Position numbers and translations under genes: made by a program
Notes under the pieces: model-generated
The model's input: only the letters and a program-made list of their open reading frames with translations
Told to the model about the DNA's origin: nothing
Databases searched by the model: none
Shown: one piece after another, positions 44,367-52,030 of the stretch
How the letters are laid out: each line of letters opens with the position of its first letter
Position numbering within the stretch: the first letter of the stretch is position 1
From: an uncultured Lachnospiraceae bacterium
GTDB taxonomy: Bacteria > Bacillota > Clostridia > Lachnospirales > Lachnospiraceae
Reading direction: 5' to 3'
Assembly: GCA_934432885.1 (NCBI GenBank)
Contig: CAKRYY010000016.1
Span: forward strand, 1 to 61,080
DNA length: 61,080 nt

Positions 44367-45653
44367 ATGAAACCATACAAAGACTTAAGCAGGGAAGAGC
44401 TTACAGCATGCAGAGAAGAATTAAACGCGGAATATCAAAAGATGCAGGAAAAGCATCTTTCACTGGATATGTCGAGAGGAAAACCGGCAGTGACCCAGCT
44501 TGATATGGGAATGGGACTTTTGGATGTGCTGAATTCAGAATCAGACCTGCGTGCAGAAAATGGTATAGACTGCAGGAACTATGGCGGAATGGATGGAATC
44601 CCGGAAGCCAAAAAGCTTATGGCTGATATTATGGGGATTGCAGACCCGGCGAATGTGATTGTGTTTGGCAATGCAAGCCTTCCGATTATGTATGATACAG
44701 TTTCCCGTTCTATGACACATGGTGTGCTTGGCAGTACGCCCTGGTGCCAATTAGATAAAGTAAAATTTTTATGTCCTGTACCGGGATATGACAGACACTT
44801 TGCAATCACAGAGCATTTTGGAATCGAAATGATTAACATTCCCATGACGGCTGAAGGACCGGATATGGACCTCGTTGAGAAGTATGTTTCAGAGGATGCT
44901 TCAGTAAAGGGAATCTGGTGTGTTCCGAAGTATTCCAACCCGCAGGGAATTTCCTATTCAGATGAGACGGTCAAAAGATTTGCAGCATTGAAGCCGGCTG
45001 CGGAGGATTTCAGAATTTACTGGGATAACGCTTATGCAGTGCATCATTTGTATGAGGACAGCCAGGATACGATTTTGGATATTTTAGAGGAATGTAAAAA
45101 AGCTGGAAATCCCAATCTTGTATATGAGTTTGCATCTACCTCCAAGGTAAGCATGGCGGGAGCAGGAATTGCAGCACTTGCAGCATCTGAAGAGAATTTA
45201 AAAGGTATCAGAAAATCCATGACGATTCAGACGATAGGATACGATAAGATAAATCAGCTTCGCCATGTCAGATACTTTAAGGATATAGACGGAATCCGCG
45301 CACACATGAAAAAACACGCGGCGCAGCTTCGCCCTAAATTTGAGGCAGTGGAAAAGGTGCTGGAGGAAGAGCTTGGCGGTCTTGGCATTGGAAGCTGGAT
45401 TGAGCCGAAGGGTGGTTATTTTATCGCCTTTGAGACAATGGAAGGCTGTGCGGCAGAGGTTGTAAAAAAATGTAAGGAAGCCGGTGTGGTTCTGACAAAG
45501 GCAGGCGCTCCGTTCCCTTATGGAAAAGACCCAAAGGACAGTATAATCCGTCTGTCACCGTCATTCCCGACGCCGGAGGAGCTGCGGGAAGCGACAGATT
45601 TGTTTGTACTTTGCGTCAAGCTGGTAAGCGTGGAAAAATTGCTTACGGCATAG
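44367..45653 (+). CDS. Aminotransferase class I/II, type Ic aspartate aminotransferase-like
   Basis: PLP-dependent aminotransferase of the subgroup similar to Corynebacterium aspartate aminotransferase (type Ic). The PLP lysine is near residue 260 (STSKVSMAGAG); the WCVPKYSNPQG segment near 193 carries the PLP-contacting Asn, and NAY near 223 the cofactor-binding Tyr. Length 428 aa. A GTG at 44358 is in frame, but AAGGA at 44351-44355 with 11-nt spacing supports the ATG at 44367. The natural substrate pair is probably aspartate/2-oxoglutarate, inferred from family only. Confidence 0.88.
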   Translation: MKPYKDLSREELTACREELNAEYQKMQEKHLSLDMSRGKPAVTQLDMGMGLLDVLNSESDLRAENGIDCRNYGGMDGIPEAKKLMADIMGIADPANVIVFGNASLPIMYDTVSRSMTHGVLGSTPWCQLDKVKFLCPVPGYDRHFAITEHFGIEMINIPMTAEGPDMDLVEKYVSEDASVKGIWCVPKYSNPQGISYSDETVKRFAALKPAAEDFRIYWDNAYAVHHLYEDSQDTILDILEECKKAGNPNLVYEFASTSKVSMAGAGIAALAASEENLKGIRKSMTIQTIGYDKINQLRHVRYFKDIDGIRAHMKKHAAQLRPKFEAVEKVLEEELGGLGIGSWIEPKGGYFIAFETMEGCAAEVVKKCKEAGVVLTKAGAPFPYGKDPKDSIIRLSPSFPTPEELREATDLFVLCVKLVSVEKLLTA

Positions 45654-45693
45654 AAGCTAAAAATAAAATTTCTGCATAAAGGAGCGGAAAAGC

Positions 45694-46230
45694 TTGGAGA
45701 ATGAGATTAAGCGAATTGGCAGAGAACTGATTCATAAGGGCAGCATTATTGAATATTATGTAGATACCATGCAGCTGCCAGATGGCAAATGCGCTAAGTG
45801 GGACTTTATCAAGCATAATGGCGCAGCGGCGGTTGTGCCGGTTACAGAGGATGGAAAGATTTTAATGGTAACGCAGTACCGCAATGCCCTAGAGCGGGAG
45901 ACACTGGAAATTCCCGCGGGAGGCAGAAATCCGCAGGAGGATACCAAAACAGCGGCGGCAAGAGAGCTTGAGGAAGAGACGGGCTATGCCTCCAATGATT
46001 TGGAACTGCTCCTTTCAATTCGGACGACGGTAGCGTTTTGCGATGAAGAGATTGATATTTATGTTGCCAGGAATCTGGTTAAGACGCACCAGCATCTGGA
46101 TGAGGATGAGTATCTCAATGTAAAGGAATGCTCTCTGGATGAGCTGGAAGAATTGATTTTTACGCAGAAGATACAGGATGCCAAAACGATTAGTGCACTT
46201 TTGGCATATAAGGTAAAATACGGCATATAA
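45694..46230 (+). CDS. NUDIX hydrolase, ADP-ribose pyrophosphatase-like
   Basis: Hydrolyses a nucleoside diphosphate linked to another group, probably ADP-ribose (NudF type). The Nudix box G-x5-E-x7-REL-EE-x-GY is complete near residues 74-97. Length 178 aa. The start is a TTG, supported by AAAGGAG at 45678-45684 with 9-nt spacing; no ATG lies nearby in a better position. A nudix gene directly before spoIIM is also found in Bacillus, which supports orthology with nudF. Confidence 0.9.
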   Translation: MENEIKRIGRELIHKGSIIEYYVDTMQLPDGKCAKWDFIKHNGAAAVVPVTEDGKILMVTQYRNALERETLEIPAGGRNPQEDTKTAAARELEEETGYASNDLELLLSIRTTVAFCDEEIDIYVARNLVKTHQHLDEDEYLNVKECSLDELEELIFTQKIQDAKTISALLAYKVKYGI

Positions 46231-46257
46231 TGTGAAAAAGACAAGAAGTGTGATGCC

Positions 46258-46869
46258 GTGAGAATCAAAAAAATACGATGGAAAAGGGCAGAACGGCTAA
46301 GCTGTACACTGCCCTTTTTTGCTGGATTCCTGGCGGGAATTATGCTTGTGAATTTTTATCCGGACGCTTTTCTGTCGCAGTCAGGATTCTTAAGCAGGCA
46401 GGAGCTTATGTATCTTTTTGAAAATAGCGTGGACAGAGGGGCTTTCTTTTTTTATGTGCTGCAAAAGCGTCTGGCGCTGGTCTGGCTGATGGCGATTCTT
46501 TCGACTACGTTTGCAGGTATTGTGACGACTTATTTTTTCGTACTCTGGGCGGGAGCCTGCGGAGGAATTATGGCGTCGGTCTGTATTATGCGGTATGGAT
46601 TTCGGGGAATCCTTCTGCTGGCTGGCGGGATGATGCCGCAGTTTTGCTTTTACATCCCTGCATTTTTGCTTCTGGCAGGCTGGTGCTTTGCAACCTGTGT
46701 CAGACTTTATCATCCGGTTCAGGATTACAGCGTATCACAGACGGAAAAAGAAGAGAAGTTAAAGCCGATGGGCGGACTGCTCTGGATTCATGGCATTGTT
46801 ATAGTAGGTGCAGTGTTGGAGAGCTATGTCAATCCGGGGCTGGTGGCAGAGCTGCTTAAAATTTTTTAA
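46258..46869 (+). CDS. spoIIM: Stage II sporulation protein M
   Basis: Integral membrane protein of the SpoIIDMP complex that drives septal peptidoglycan remodelling during forespore engulfment. The 203-aa protein begins with a GTG and has about five hydrophobic segments; the central ones (about 75-150) carry the GxxG-rich pattern of the family. Gene order nudix-spoIIM agrees with Bacillus. Its presence suggests a spore-forming organism. No sigma-E or sigma-F promoter was recognised, so it may share the aminotransferase or nudix transcript. Confidence 0.88.
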   Translation: MRIKKIRWKRAERLSCTLPFFAGFLAGIMLVNFYPDAFLSQSGFLSRQELMYLFENSVDRGAFFFYVLQKRLALVWLMAILSTTFAGIVTTYFFVLWAGACGGIMASVCIMRYGFRGILLLAGGMMPQFCFYIPAFLLLAGWCFATCVRLYHPVQDYSVSQTEKEEKLKPMGGLLWIHGIVIVGAVLESYVNPGLVAELLKIF

Positions 46870-46880
46870 GATACCAATTA

Positions 46881-46903
46881 AAAAAAGACTCATTGAATGA
46901 GCC
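46881..46903 (-). terminator. Terminator of aroF (minus strand)
   Basis: Read on the minus strand, GGCTCA pairs with TGAGTC and is followed by TTTTTT. It lies about 140 nt beyond the DAHP synthase stop codon. Confidence 0.6.
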
Positions 46904-46921
46904 TTTCAGACTGTAGACAAA

Positions 46922-46943
46922 GCCCCGCTTTTGCGGGGGTTTG
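46922..46943 (+). terminator. Hairpin after spoIIM
   Basis: CCCCGC-TTTT-GCGGGG forms a 6-bp GC stem followed by a short T stretch; probable terminator of the spoIIM transcript. Confidence 0.6.
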
Positions 46944-46997
46944 CTATTGTTAGAGCCACTTTTCTGATATAATGATGTCAGAAGGGCGGTGTTTTTT

Positions 46998-47111
46998 ATG
47001 ATGACAAAAAATGCAGATAAGAAAAGGGAACAGATTCTTTTTTTTATTCATATTCTGCAATATCATAAATCAGACGCTCTGTATCCTCCCAGCCAAGGCA
47101 GGGGTCTGTAA
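46998..47111 (+). other. Short orphan frame with promoter, possible gene remnant
   Basis: TATAAT (46968-46973) with TTGTTA 15 bp upstream precedes an ATG at 46998. The frame begins MMTKNADKKREQIL, a plausible regulator-like N-terminus, then runs antisense through the end of aroF and stops after 37 codons. It may be the 5' remnant of a lost gene, or chance. No protein family can be assigned. Confidence 0.25.
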
Positions 47112-48072
47112 TGGATTTTCCATAAACGCCGCCGCCGATTTTCTGGTTGCCTTCTTCCAGATAGCTTTCTACCATAACGCCTTTTACAAGGCCGTGAAGG
47201 TCTGGACTTAATTTACGGCTGTGCATTACTTCCTTTACAATTCGAATCTGCTGTTTGAACTGCTTATTGGAATTGTTATGGTTTGCATCAATGATACATG
47301 CCGGATTTAAAAGGTTCATGCTGTTATACAGGTCATACAGGCTGATTAAGTCTTCATAATGATAGTTTGGAAGGCTTCTGCCGTATTTATTGACGGAACC
47401 TCTAAGCACTGTATGGGCAAGCGGGTTGCCGGAGGTATTTACTTCCCAGCCACGATAGATGAAAGAGTGTGGATGCTGTGCTGCAAATACGGAGTTGAGC
47501 ATAATGGAAAAATCGCCGCTGGTCGGATTTTTCATACCGGCAGGAACATCAAAACCGCTGACTGTAAGACGATGCTGCTGATCCTCTACGGAACGTGCAC
47601 CGATCGCAACATAGGAAAGAATATCGGATACATAGCGCCAGTTTTCGGGATACAGCATTTCATCAGCCGCAGTCAGACCGGATTCCTCGATTGCATGGAT
47701 GTGCATTTTACGCATTGCAATCAATCCTGCAAGAAAATCAGGCTTTTTATTTGGGTCTGGCTGATGCAGCATTCCTTTATAGCCTTCGCCGGTGGTGCGG
47801 GGTTTGTTGGTATAGATTCTGGGAATCAGAATCAGCTTGTCCTTTACCTTTTCATTGACTTTTGCAAGCCTTGTTACATAATCACATACGGCATCTTCAT
47901 TATCTGCAGAGCAGGGACCGATGATAACGAGAAAACGATCACTTTCGCCGGTAATTACTTTTTTGATTTCTTCATCTCTTTTTTCTTTCAATGCTGCCAG
48001 AGGAGCCGGAACCGGATATTGTTCACGAATCTCTGCGGGAATCGGCAGCTTTTTCACAAATTCGAATCCCAT
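47044..48072 (-). CDS. 3-Deoxy-7-phosphoheptulonate synthase (type I DAHP synthase)
   Basis: First enzyme of the shikimate pathway; condenses PEP and erythrose 4-phosphate. It is a type I-alpha (AroF/AroG/AroH-like) enzyme of 342 aa, with the IIGPCSADNE segment near residue 50, KPRTTGEGYKG near 90 and a DANHNNSNKQ segment near 265. The feedback class (Phe, Tyr or Trp) is not evident. AAAGGAG with 6-nt spacing fixes the start. It is a single gene on the minus strand with its own promoter. Confidence 0.94.
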   Translation of the reverse strand: MGFEFVKKLPIPAEIREQYPVPAPLAALKEKRDEEIKKVITGESDRFLVIIGPCSADNEDAVCDYVTRLAKVNEKVKDKLILIPRIYTNKPRTTGEGYKGMLHQPDPNKKPDFLAGLIAMRKMHIHAIEESGLTAADEMLYPENWRYVSDILSYVAIGARSVEDQQHRLTVSGFDVPAGMKNPTSGDFSIMLNSVFAAQHPHSFIYRGWEVNTSGNPLAHTVLRGSVNKYGRSLPNYHYEDLISLYDLYNSMNLLNPACIIDANHNNSNKQFKQQIRIVKEVMHSRKLSPDLHGLVKGVMVESYLEEGNQKIGGGVYGKSITDPCLGWEDTERLIYDIAEYE

Positions 48073-48101
48073 AAAGGTCTCCTTTCTTCAAAAACACACC
48101 T

Positions 48102-48130
48102 ATTATAATATATAAAAACCGTAAGGGCAA
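48102..48130 (-). promoter_or_regulatory. Promoter of DAHP synthase gene
   Basis: On the minus strand TTGCCC (48125-48130), 17 bp and perfect TATAAT (48102-48107), about 30 nt before the start codon. Confidence 0.7.
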
Positions 48131-48246
48131 GTGGAGAACTGTAAGGAATCGCAAAATACGGGCAAAAACGACGTTTGAGAGAGGTAAAAGAACTGATTAT
48201 AGAAAAAATCTCTCATTTTCAAAAAGAAAAATAGTGCTCCCATATA

Positions 48247-48301
48247 TTGACAGAAAGAAAACAGCGCGGTAAGCTGTTTCCAAAAGTTAGATACAACTAA
48301 C
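48247..48301 (+). promoter_or_regulatory. Candidate promoter and metal-regulator box of feoA-like gene
   Basis: A perfect TTGACA (48247-48252) has a poor -10 (TAAGCT, 48270-48275, 17 bp). GTTAG-ATACAA-CTAAC (48286-48301) is an inverted repeat near the expected +1, reminiscent of DtxR-family iron/manganese boxes. AAACAGC/GCTGTTT forms a further repeat in between. An alternative promoter (TTGAGA 48175-48180, TATAGA 48198-48203, 17 bp) lies upstream. Confidence 0.45.
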
Positions 48302-48321
48302 CAATAAAAAGGAGAATAGAC

Positions 48322-48543
48322 ATGCCCTTAAATATGGTAGATCTTGATGTAGAATATACAATCAGAAAGGTGTGCGGCGGAGAGAGCCAGCGGCACCACC
48401 TGGAGACGCTTGGTTTCCTTGCGGGGAATCCGGTAAGACTATTGTCAAAGTTTAACGGCTATTATGTGACTGTCGTAAAAGGCAGCAGAATTGGAATCGG
48501 AGAGAATTTTGCAAAAATGATAGTGGTAGATATGAATGACTAA
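48322..48543 (+). CDS. FeoA-like SH3-fold protein
   Basis: A 73-aa protein matching the FeoA domain: MPLNMVDLDVEYTIRKV at the front, LETLGFLAGNPVRLLSK in the middle and IGIGENFAKMIVV at the end. FeoA normally assists the FeoB ferrous-iron channel, but no feoB is present here. A GGDEF-GGDEF-EAL gene follows after 12 nt, so both are probably on one mRNA. AAGGAG with 8-9 nt spacing supports the start. It may be a stand-alone FeoA paralogue with a regulatory role; that is inference. Confidence 0.85.
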   Translation: MPLNMVDLDVEYTIRKVCGGESQRHHLETLGFLAGNPVRLLSKFNGYYVTVVKGSRIGIGENFAKMIVVDMND

Positions 48544-48555
48544 GGGGGAATCCAA

Positions 48556-50562
48556 ATGAAACGAAAATCAGAAGCAATGTTTACCTGCTATGGTGCATCC
48601 ATTTTTCTGACGGCAGGAATTCTCCTGACACTCCTTGCCATCCAGCGCACCTATCGTCAGGGAATGGAGGGAGGCCTGCTCAGATATTACCTGCTTGCAG
48701 ACGCTGCCTGTCTGCTGCTTTGTGGAACATTGCTTTTGTCGCTGCGGGATTATCTTTCAGAAATAGCAGTCAAGGCTTATACGGATGTCACGGGAGTAAA
48801 GGACAGGAAAGCGCTGGAAAAATATCTGCGTCAGCTCTGTGAACGGAGCAATACGCTGGATATTGGCATTATGATGTTTGACCTGAATGGATTAAAATGG
48901 ATAAACGATACCTATGGACATGAAAAGGGAGATTTATATATTCAGACCTTTGCGTCCTTTTTGACAAAGGTTTTGAATGAAAATAGTTTTCTGGCGCGCT
49001 TTGGAGGCGATGAGTTTGTAATCGTACAGGAGCATACGACGCCTGAGGAACTGGAGAAAATGAATAAAGAGCTTCAGGAAGCATTGGATGCGTATAACCG
49101 TGCGACTGCATTCCCAATCAGCTATGCCGTAGGCTACGAGGTCAGCTATAAAAATCATTACTATCTGATGGAAGATTTGATGCGGGCGGCAGACCAGAAA
49201 ATGTATCAGGATAAAATCTGGAAAAAACAGCGGGCGGCGGATAAGCAGTCTGCAAGGTCGAGCAGGCAGCGTCCGATACCTTCTATCTCAGCAGATATTC
49301 TTGCTGCAAAGCTAAAGACGGTTTTGGAAGAGGGAGAAGAAAAATCTTATGTTCTGGCAATGATGGATATTGAGAAGTTCCATTTTATCAATGGCGTTTA
49401 TGGATACCCTACGGGGAATGCAGTTTTAAATGCAGTGTTTCATGCTCTGCGGGAGTCAAATCAGGGAGCCTTTACGCAGCGGTTTCATTCCGATATTTTT
49501 ATCAGTATCATTGAGACGACGGGACTGAAGACAGAATGTGTGGCGAAGTGGCTCAGAGAACAGAGCAGGGAAATTGAAAAAAAGATAACGGATACCTTTC
49601 CTCTTGGCTGTTTTACCATCAATACAGGCTTTTGTGAGCTTGCAAATCCAGAGCTTCTGCCGCAGGAATATATTTCCCGTGCCAATGTGGCAAGAAGGGC
49701 AGCAAAATCGGATGCAGACCATATCTGCTGTTATTCAGGGCAGATGGAGCAGAGAGAAAAACAGTCCGCACAAATTGTTCACTCTTTTAGAAAGGCGCTG
49801 AAGGAGCAGGAGTTTAAAATTTATTTTCAGCCAAAGGTCGGAGGCAGTGACAGAAAGGTGCATGGCGCTGAAGTGCTGGTGCGTTGGGAACAGGAAAACG
49901 GCGGCTTCTGGCAGCCGGGATCATTTATACCGATGCTGGAGCAGACCGGAGATATTGTGGCACTGGATTTTTACGTATATGAAAAAGCCTTTCGCTGGCT
50001 GGCAAAGCAAAGGGAGCTTGGCAGACCTGTTGTGCCCATTTCACTGAATATCTCGCCGGTACATTTTTCAAACCCGGAGCTTTTGGTAGATACTGTAGAA
50101 CGGCTGCTGGCAAATTATCAGATTGATACGAAGGATGTCATTTTTGAGATTACAGAGAGCATTTATATTGATGAACCGGATACGGTAAACGAAGTAATCG
50201 AGAAATTCCATCGCCGGAATATTAAAATCTCAATGGATGACTTTGGGTCTGGCTATTCTTCCTTAAATACACTGAAGGATATACTGTTTGACGAGGTTAA
50301 GCTGGATCGGAAATTTGTGTCGGATGGGCTGAGCACGACGGGCAGAATCGTTTTACAGGAGCTTTTGCACCTGCTGAAACGGATGCACAAGGAAATCGTG
50401 TGTGAAGGCGTGGAGACACAGGCGGTGGCAGATTTCCTTTCGGAGGAGGGCTGCACGGAGCTGCAGGGATTTTTATTTTACAAACCAATGAAAACAGAGG
50501 AGTTTACAGCGCTGCTGCAAAAGAATATTCTGGCAGCGCATAGAGAGAGGGCGGCTGGCTGA
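48556..50562 (+). CDS. Membrane GGDEF-GGDEF-EAL c-di-GMP enzyme
   Basis: A 668-aa c-di-GMP enzyme. Two N-terminal membrane helices (about 10-30, 43-63) precede a GGDEF domain with intact GGDEF at 150-154 but no RxxD inhibitory site. A second, degenerate GGDEF-like domain (about 245-395) has HSDIF at 311-315. The C-terminal EAL domain (about 405-660) reads EVL at 439-441 and keeps N498, E531, DDFGSG (561-566), K582 and E617/E620, so phosphodiesterase activity is likely. A predicted bifunctional or phosphodiesterase-dominant protein, coupled to the FeoA-like gene. Confidence 0.9.
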   Translation: MKRKSEAMFTCYGASIFLTAGILLTLLAIQRTYRQGMEGGLLRYYLLADAACLLLCGTLLLSLRDYLSEIAVKAYTDVTGVKDRKALEKYLRQLCERSNTLDIGIMMFDLNGLKWINDTYGHEKGDLYIQTFASFLTKVLNENSFLARFGGDEFVIVQEHTTPEELEKMNKELQEALDAYNRATAFPISYAVGYEVSYKNHYYLMEDLMRAADQKMYQDKIWKKQRAADKQSARSSRQRPIPSISADILAAKLKTVLEEGEEKSYVLAMMDIEKFHFINGVYGYPTGNAVLNAVFHALRESNQGAFTQRFHSDIFISIIETTGLKTECVAKWLREQSREIEKKITDTFPLGCFTINTGFCELANPELLPQEYISRANVARRAAKSDADHICCYSGQMEQREKQSAQIVHSFRKALKEQEFKIYFQPKVGGSDRKVHGAEVLVRWEQENGGFWQPGSFIPMLEQTGDIVALDFYVYEKAFRWLAKQRELGRPVVPISLNISPVHFSNPELLVDTVERLLANYQIDTKDVIFEITESIYIDEPDTVNEVIEKFHRRNIKISMDDFGSGYSSLNTLKDILFDEVKLDRKFVSDGLSTTGRIVLQELLHLLKRMHKEIVCEGVETQAVADFLSEEGCTELQGFLFYKPMKTEEFTALLQKNILAAHRERAAG

Positions 50563-50569
50563 GCCGCCC
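50549..50569. terminator. Bidirectional terminator, GGDEF-EAL / flippase
   Basis: GGGCGGCT and AGCCGCCC pair around a 5-nt loop at the end of the GGDEF-EAL gene; T-rich sequence follows on the plus strand. The convergent genes are separated by only 7 nt. Confidence 0.7.
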
Positions 50570-51895
50570 TTATGCTTTTATAAAAATGTAGTGGCGGACG
50601 GCGAGCAGGTTTAACAGCATACTGAGAAACTGGCTTACTAAAAGTCCATATAAATATCCCTGAATACCGAGCTTTGGAATGAGACAAAATACGAAGAAAA
50701 GGCGGGTAGAAAGGGTAGCAATATTAAAAAGGAAGGTTACGCCTGTCTTACCCAATCCATGAAGGATGCTGGAGAGCGCACCCGAGAGATAGAGCAGCGG
50801 ACAGATAAAGCTTAAAGTCAGAATAAAGGAGCCTGCCAGATGGCTGTTAAATAGAAAGCTGCCGGCAAATCTGCCAAAAAGCAGAAAGCAGATGGTGCAT
50901 AGAAGCCCAAACAGCAGACAGCTTCGGACTGCTCTTTTGACTGCCCTGCGGATTGCCGTATGATTTCCGCTTTCATCCGCCTCAGAGATAACAGGCAGGA
51001 GCAGGACACAGGCGGAATTAACCAAAGCTGCGGGAAACAGAATGAGCGGCAGCGCCATTCCTGTCAATACACCATAAACGGAGAGCGCCTGTGTATTGGT
51101 AAGACCATAGAGCAGCAGACAGCCGGGAATCGAAACTGCTTCAATGCTTTGCAGGAGATTAACTGCAATTCTGCTGGCTGTTAATGGCAGAGAGAGTGAA
51201 AAGATACGCTGGGTCATCTGCAAAATGGGAACTTTTGTCGGGGCGATTGGACAATGGTCCGCAAAATGCCTGTAAATGGCGGCAAAGGAAAGAACTGTAG
51301 AAAAACATTCTCCGATAGCAAGACCAATGACAGCGCAGGAGATAGAGGGTGTCTGTCCGTGTGCCTGTAGATGTCCGCAAATGAGAAAAACACTGCCAAC
51401 CCGTGCAAGCTGCTCTCCAATCTGTGTGATGGCGGGAATTTTAGCGCGTTTGATTCCATAGAAATAACCATTAAATAGAGAGTGAATGGAGCAGAAGGGG
51501 ATAGAAAGCGCAAAAACCCGGATGAGAGGTGCACTGCGTTCCTCAAATAGAAAGCACAGTGCAATGAAATCGGAGTATTGATATAAAAACCATGTGCAGA
51601 GGATAGAAAGCGGCATGGAGAGTAAAAAGCCTGCGGCAAGGATATGCAGAGAGGCACGGTAGTCGTGAGTGGTTGTTTCACTGGCGGAAAATTTGGAGAC
51701 TGCAGTCTGTACGCCTGCTGCGGTCAAAGAAAATGAAAGCGCCATGACGGGCGCAAGGAGCTGATAAATACCCATACCTTCTTCACCAAAGGTCTGTGAG
51801 AGAAAAGCCCTGTAAAAAAAGCCGATGAGACGGCTGGCAAATCCGGCAGCGGTTAAAATCAGAGTGCCGGTCAGAAAAGGGTTGCTTTTTTTCAT
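50570..51895 (-). CDS. MurJ/SpoVB-like polysaccharide flippase
   Basis: Integral membrane protein of the MOP flippase superfamily, 441 aa with about 12-14 transmembrane helices. The N-terminus (TGTLILTAAGFASRLIGFFYR) and the GEEGMGIYQLLAP segment are typical of the SpoVB/polysaccharide-biosynthesis group found in spore formers, where members move lipid-linked precursors for cortex or wall. Orthology with SpoVB itself is uncertain. Its stop lies 7 nt from the convergent GGDEF-EAL gene. The ribosome site (AGGGGA) is about 13 nt from the ATG, a long spacing. Confidence 0.8.
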   Translation of the reverse strand: MKKSNPFLTGTLILTAAGFASRLIGFFYRAFLSQTFGEEGMGIYQLLAPVMALSFSLTAAGVQTAVSKFSASETTTHDYRASLHILAAGFLLSMPLSILCTWFLYQYSDFIALCFLFEERSAPLIRVFALSIPFCSIHSLFNGYFYGIKRAKIPAITQIGEQLARVGSVFLICGHLQAHGQTPSISCAVIGLAIGECFSTVLSFAAIYRHFADHCPIAPTKVPILQMTQRIFSLSLPLTASRIAVNLLQSIEAVSIPGCLLLYGLTNTQALSVYGVLTGMALPLILFPAALVNSACVLLLPVISEADESGNHTAIRRAVKRAVRSCLLFGLLCTICFLLFGRFAGSFLFNSHLAGSFILTLSFICPLLYLSGALSSILHGLGKTGVTFLFNIATLSTRLFFVFCLIPKLGIQGYLYGLLVSQFLSMLLNLLAVRHYIFIKA

Positions 51896-51945
51896 AAATG
51901 CGTAAAATTCCCCTGTGTTTGATAAATTATATGCACTATCCTTTG

Positions 51946-52003
51946 TTGACAGAACCGACAGGCGGTGCTATAGTGTAAGCACTAAATTCGTAGTAAAATA
52001 CTA
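51946..52003 (+). promoter_or_regulatory. Promoter and operator candidate of nifS-iscU-mnmA
   Basis: Perfect TTGACA (51946-51951), 17 bp and TATAGT (51969-51974). The palindrome TAGTA-AAA-TACTA (51991-52003) lies in the short leader just upstream of the Shine-Dalgarno sequence, where an Rrf2-type (IscR/CymR) regulator would be expected to act. Confidence 0.65.
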
Positions 52004-52030
52004 GGAAATAAAAAAGGAGTGGTAAGCTAT

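Noticed and set aside
47359..48108. A 249-codon plus-strand frame antisense to DAHP synthase
   Set aside because: Runs opposite a complete conserved gene; no ribosome site or known motif.
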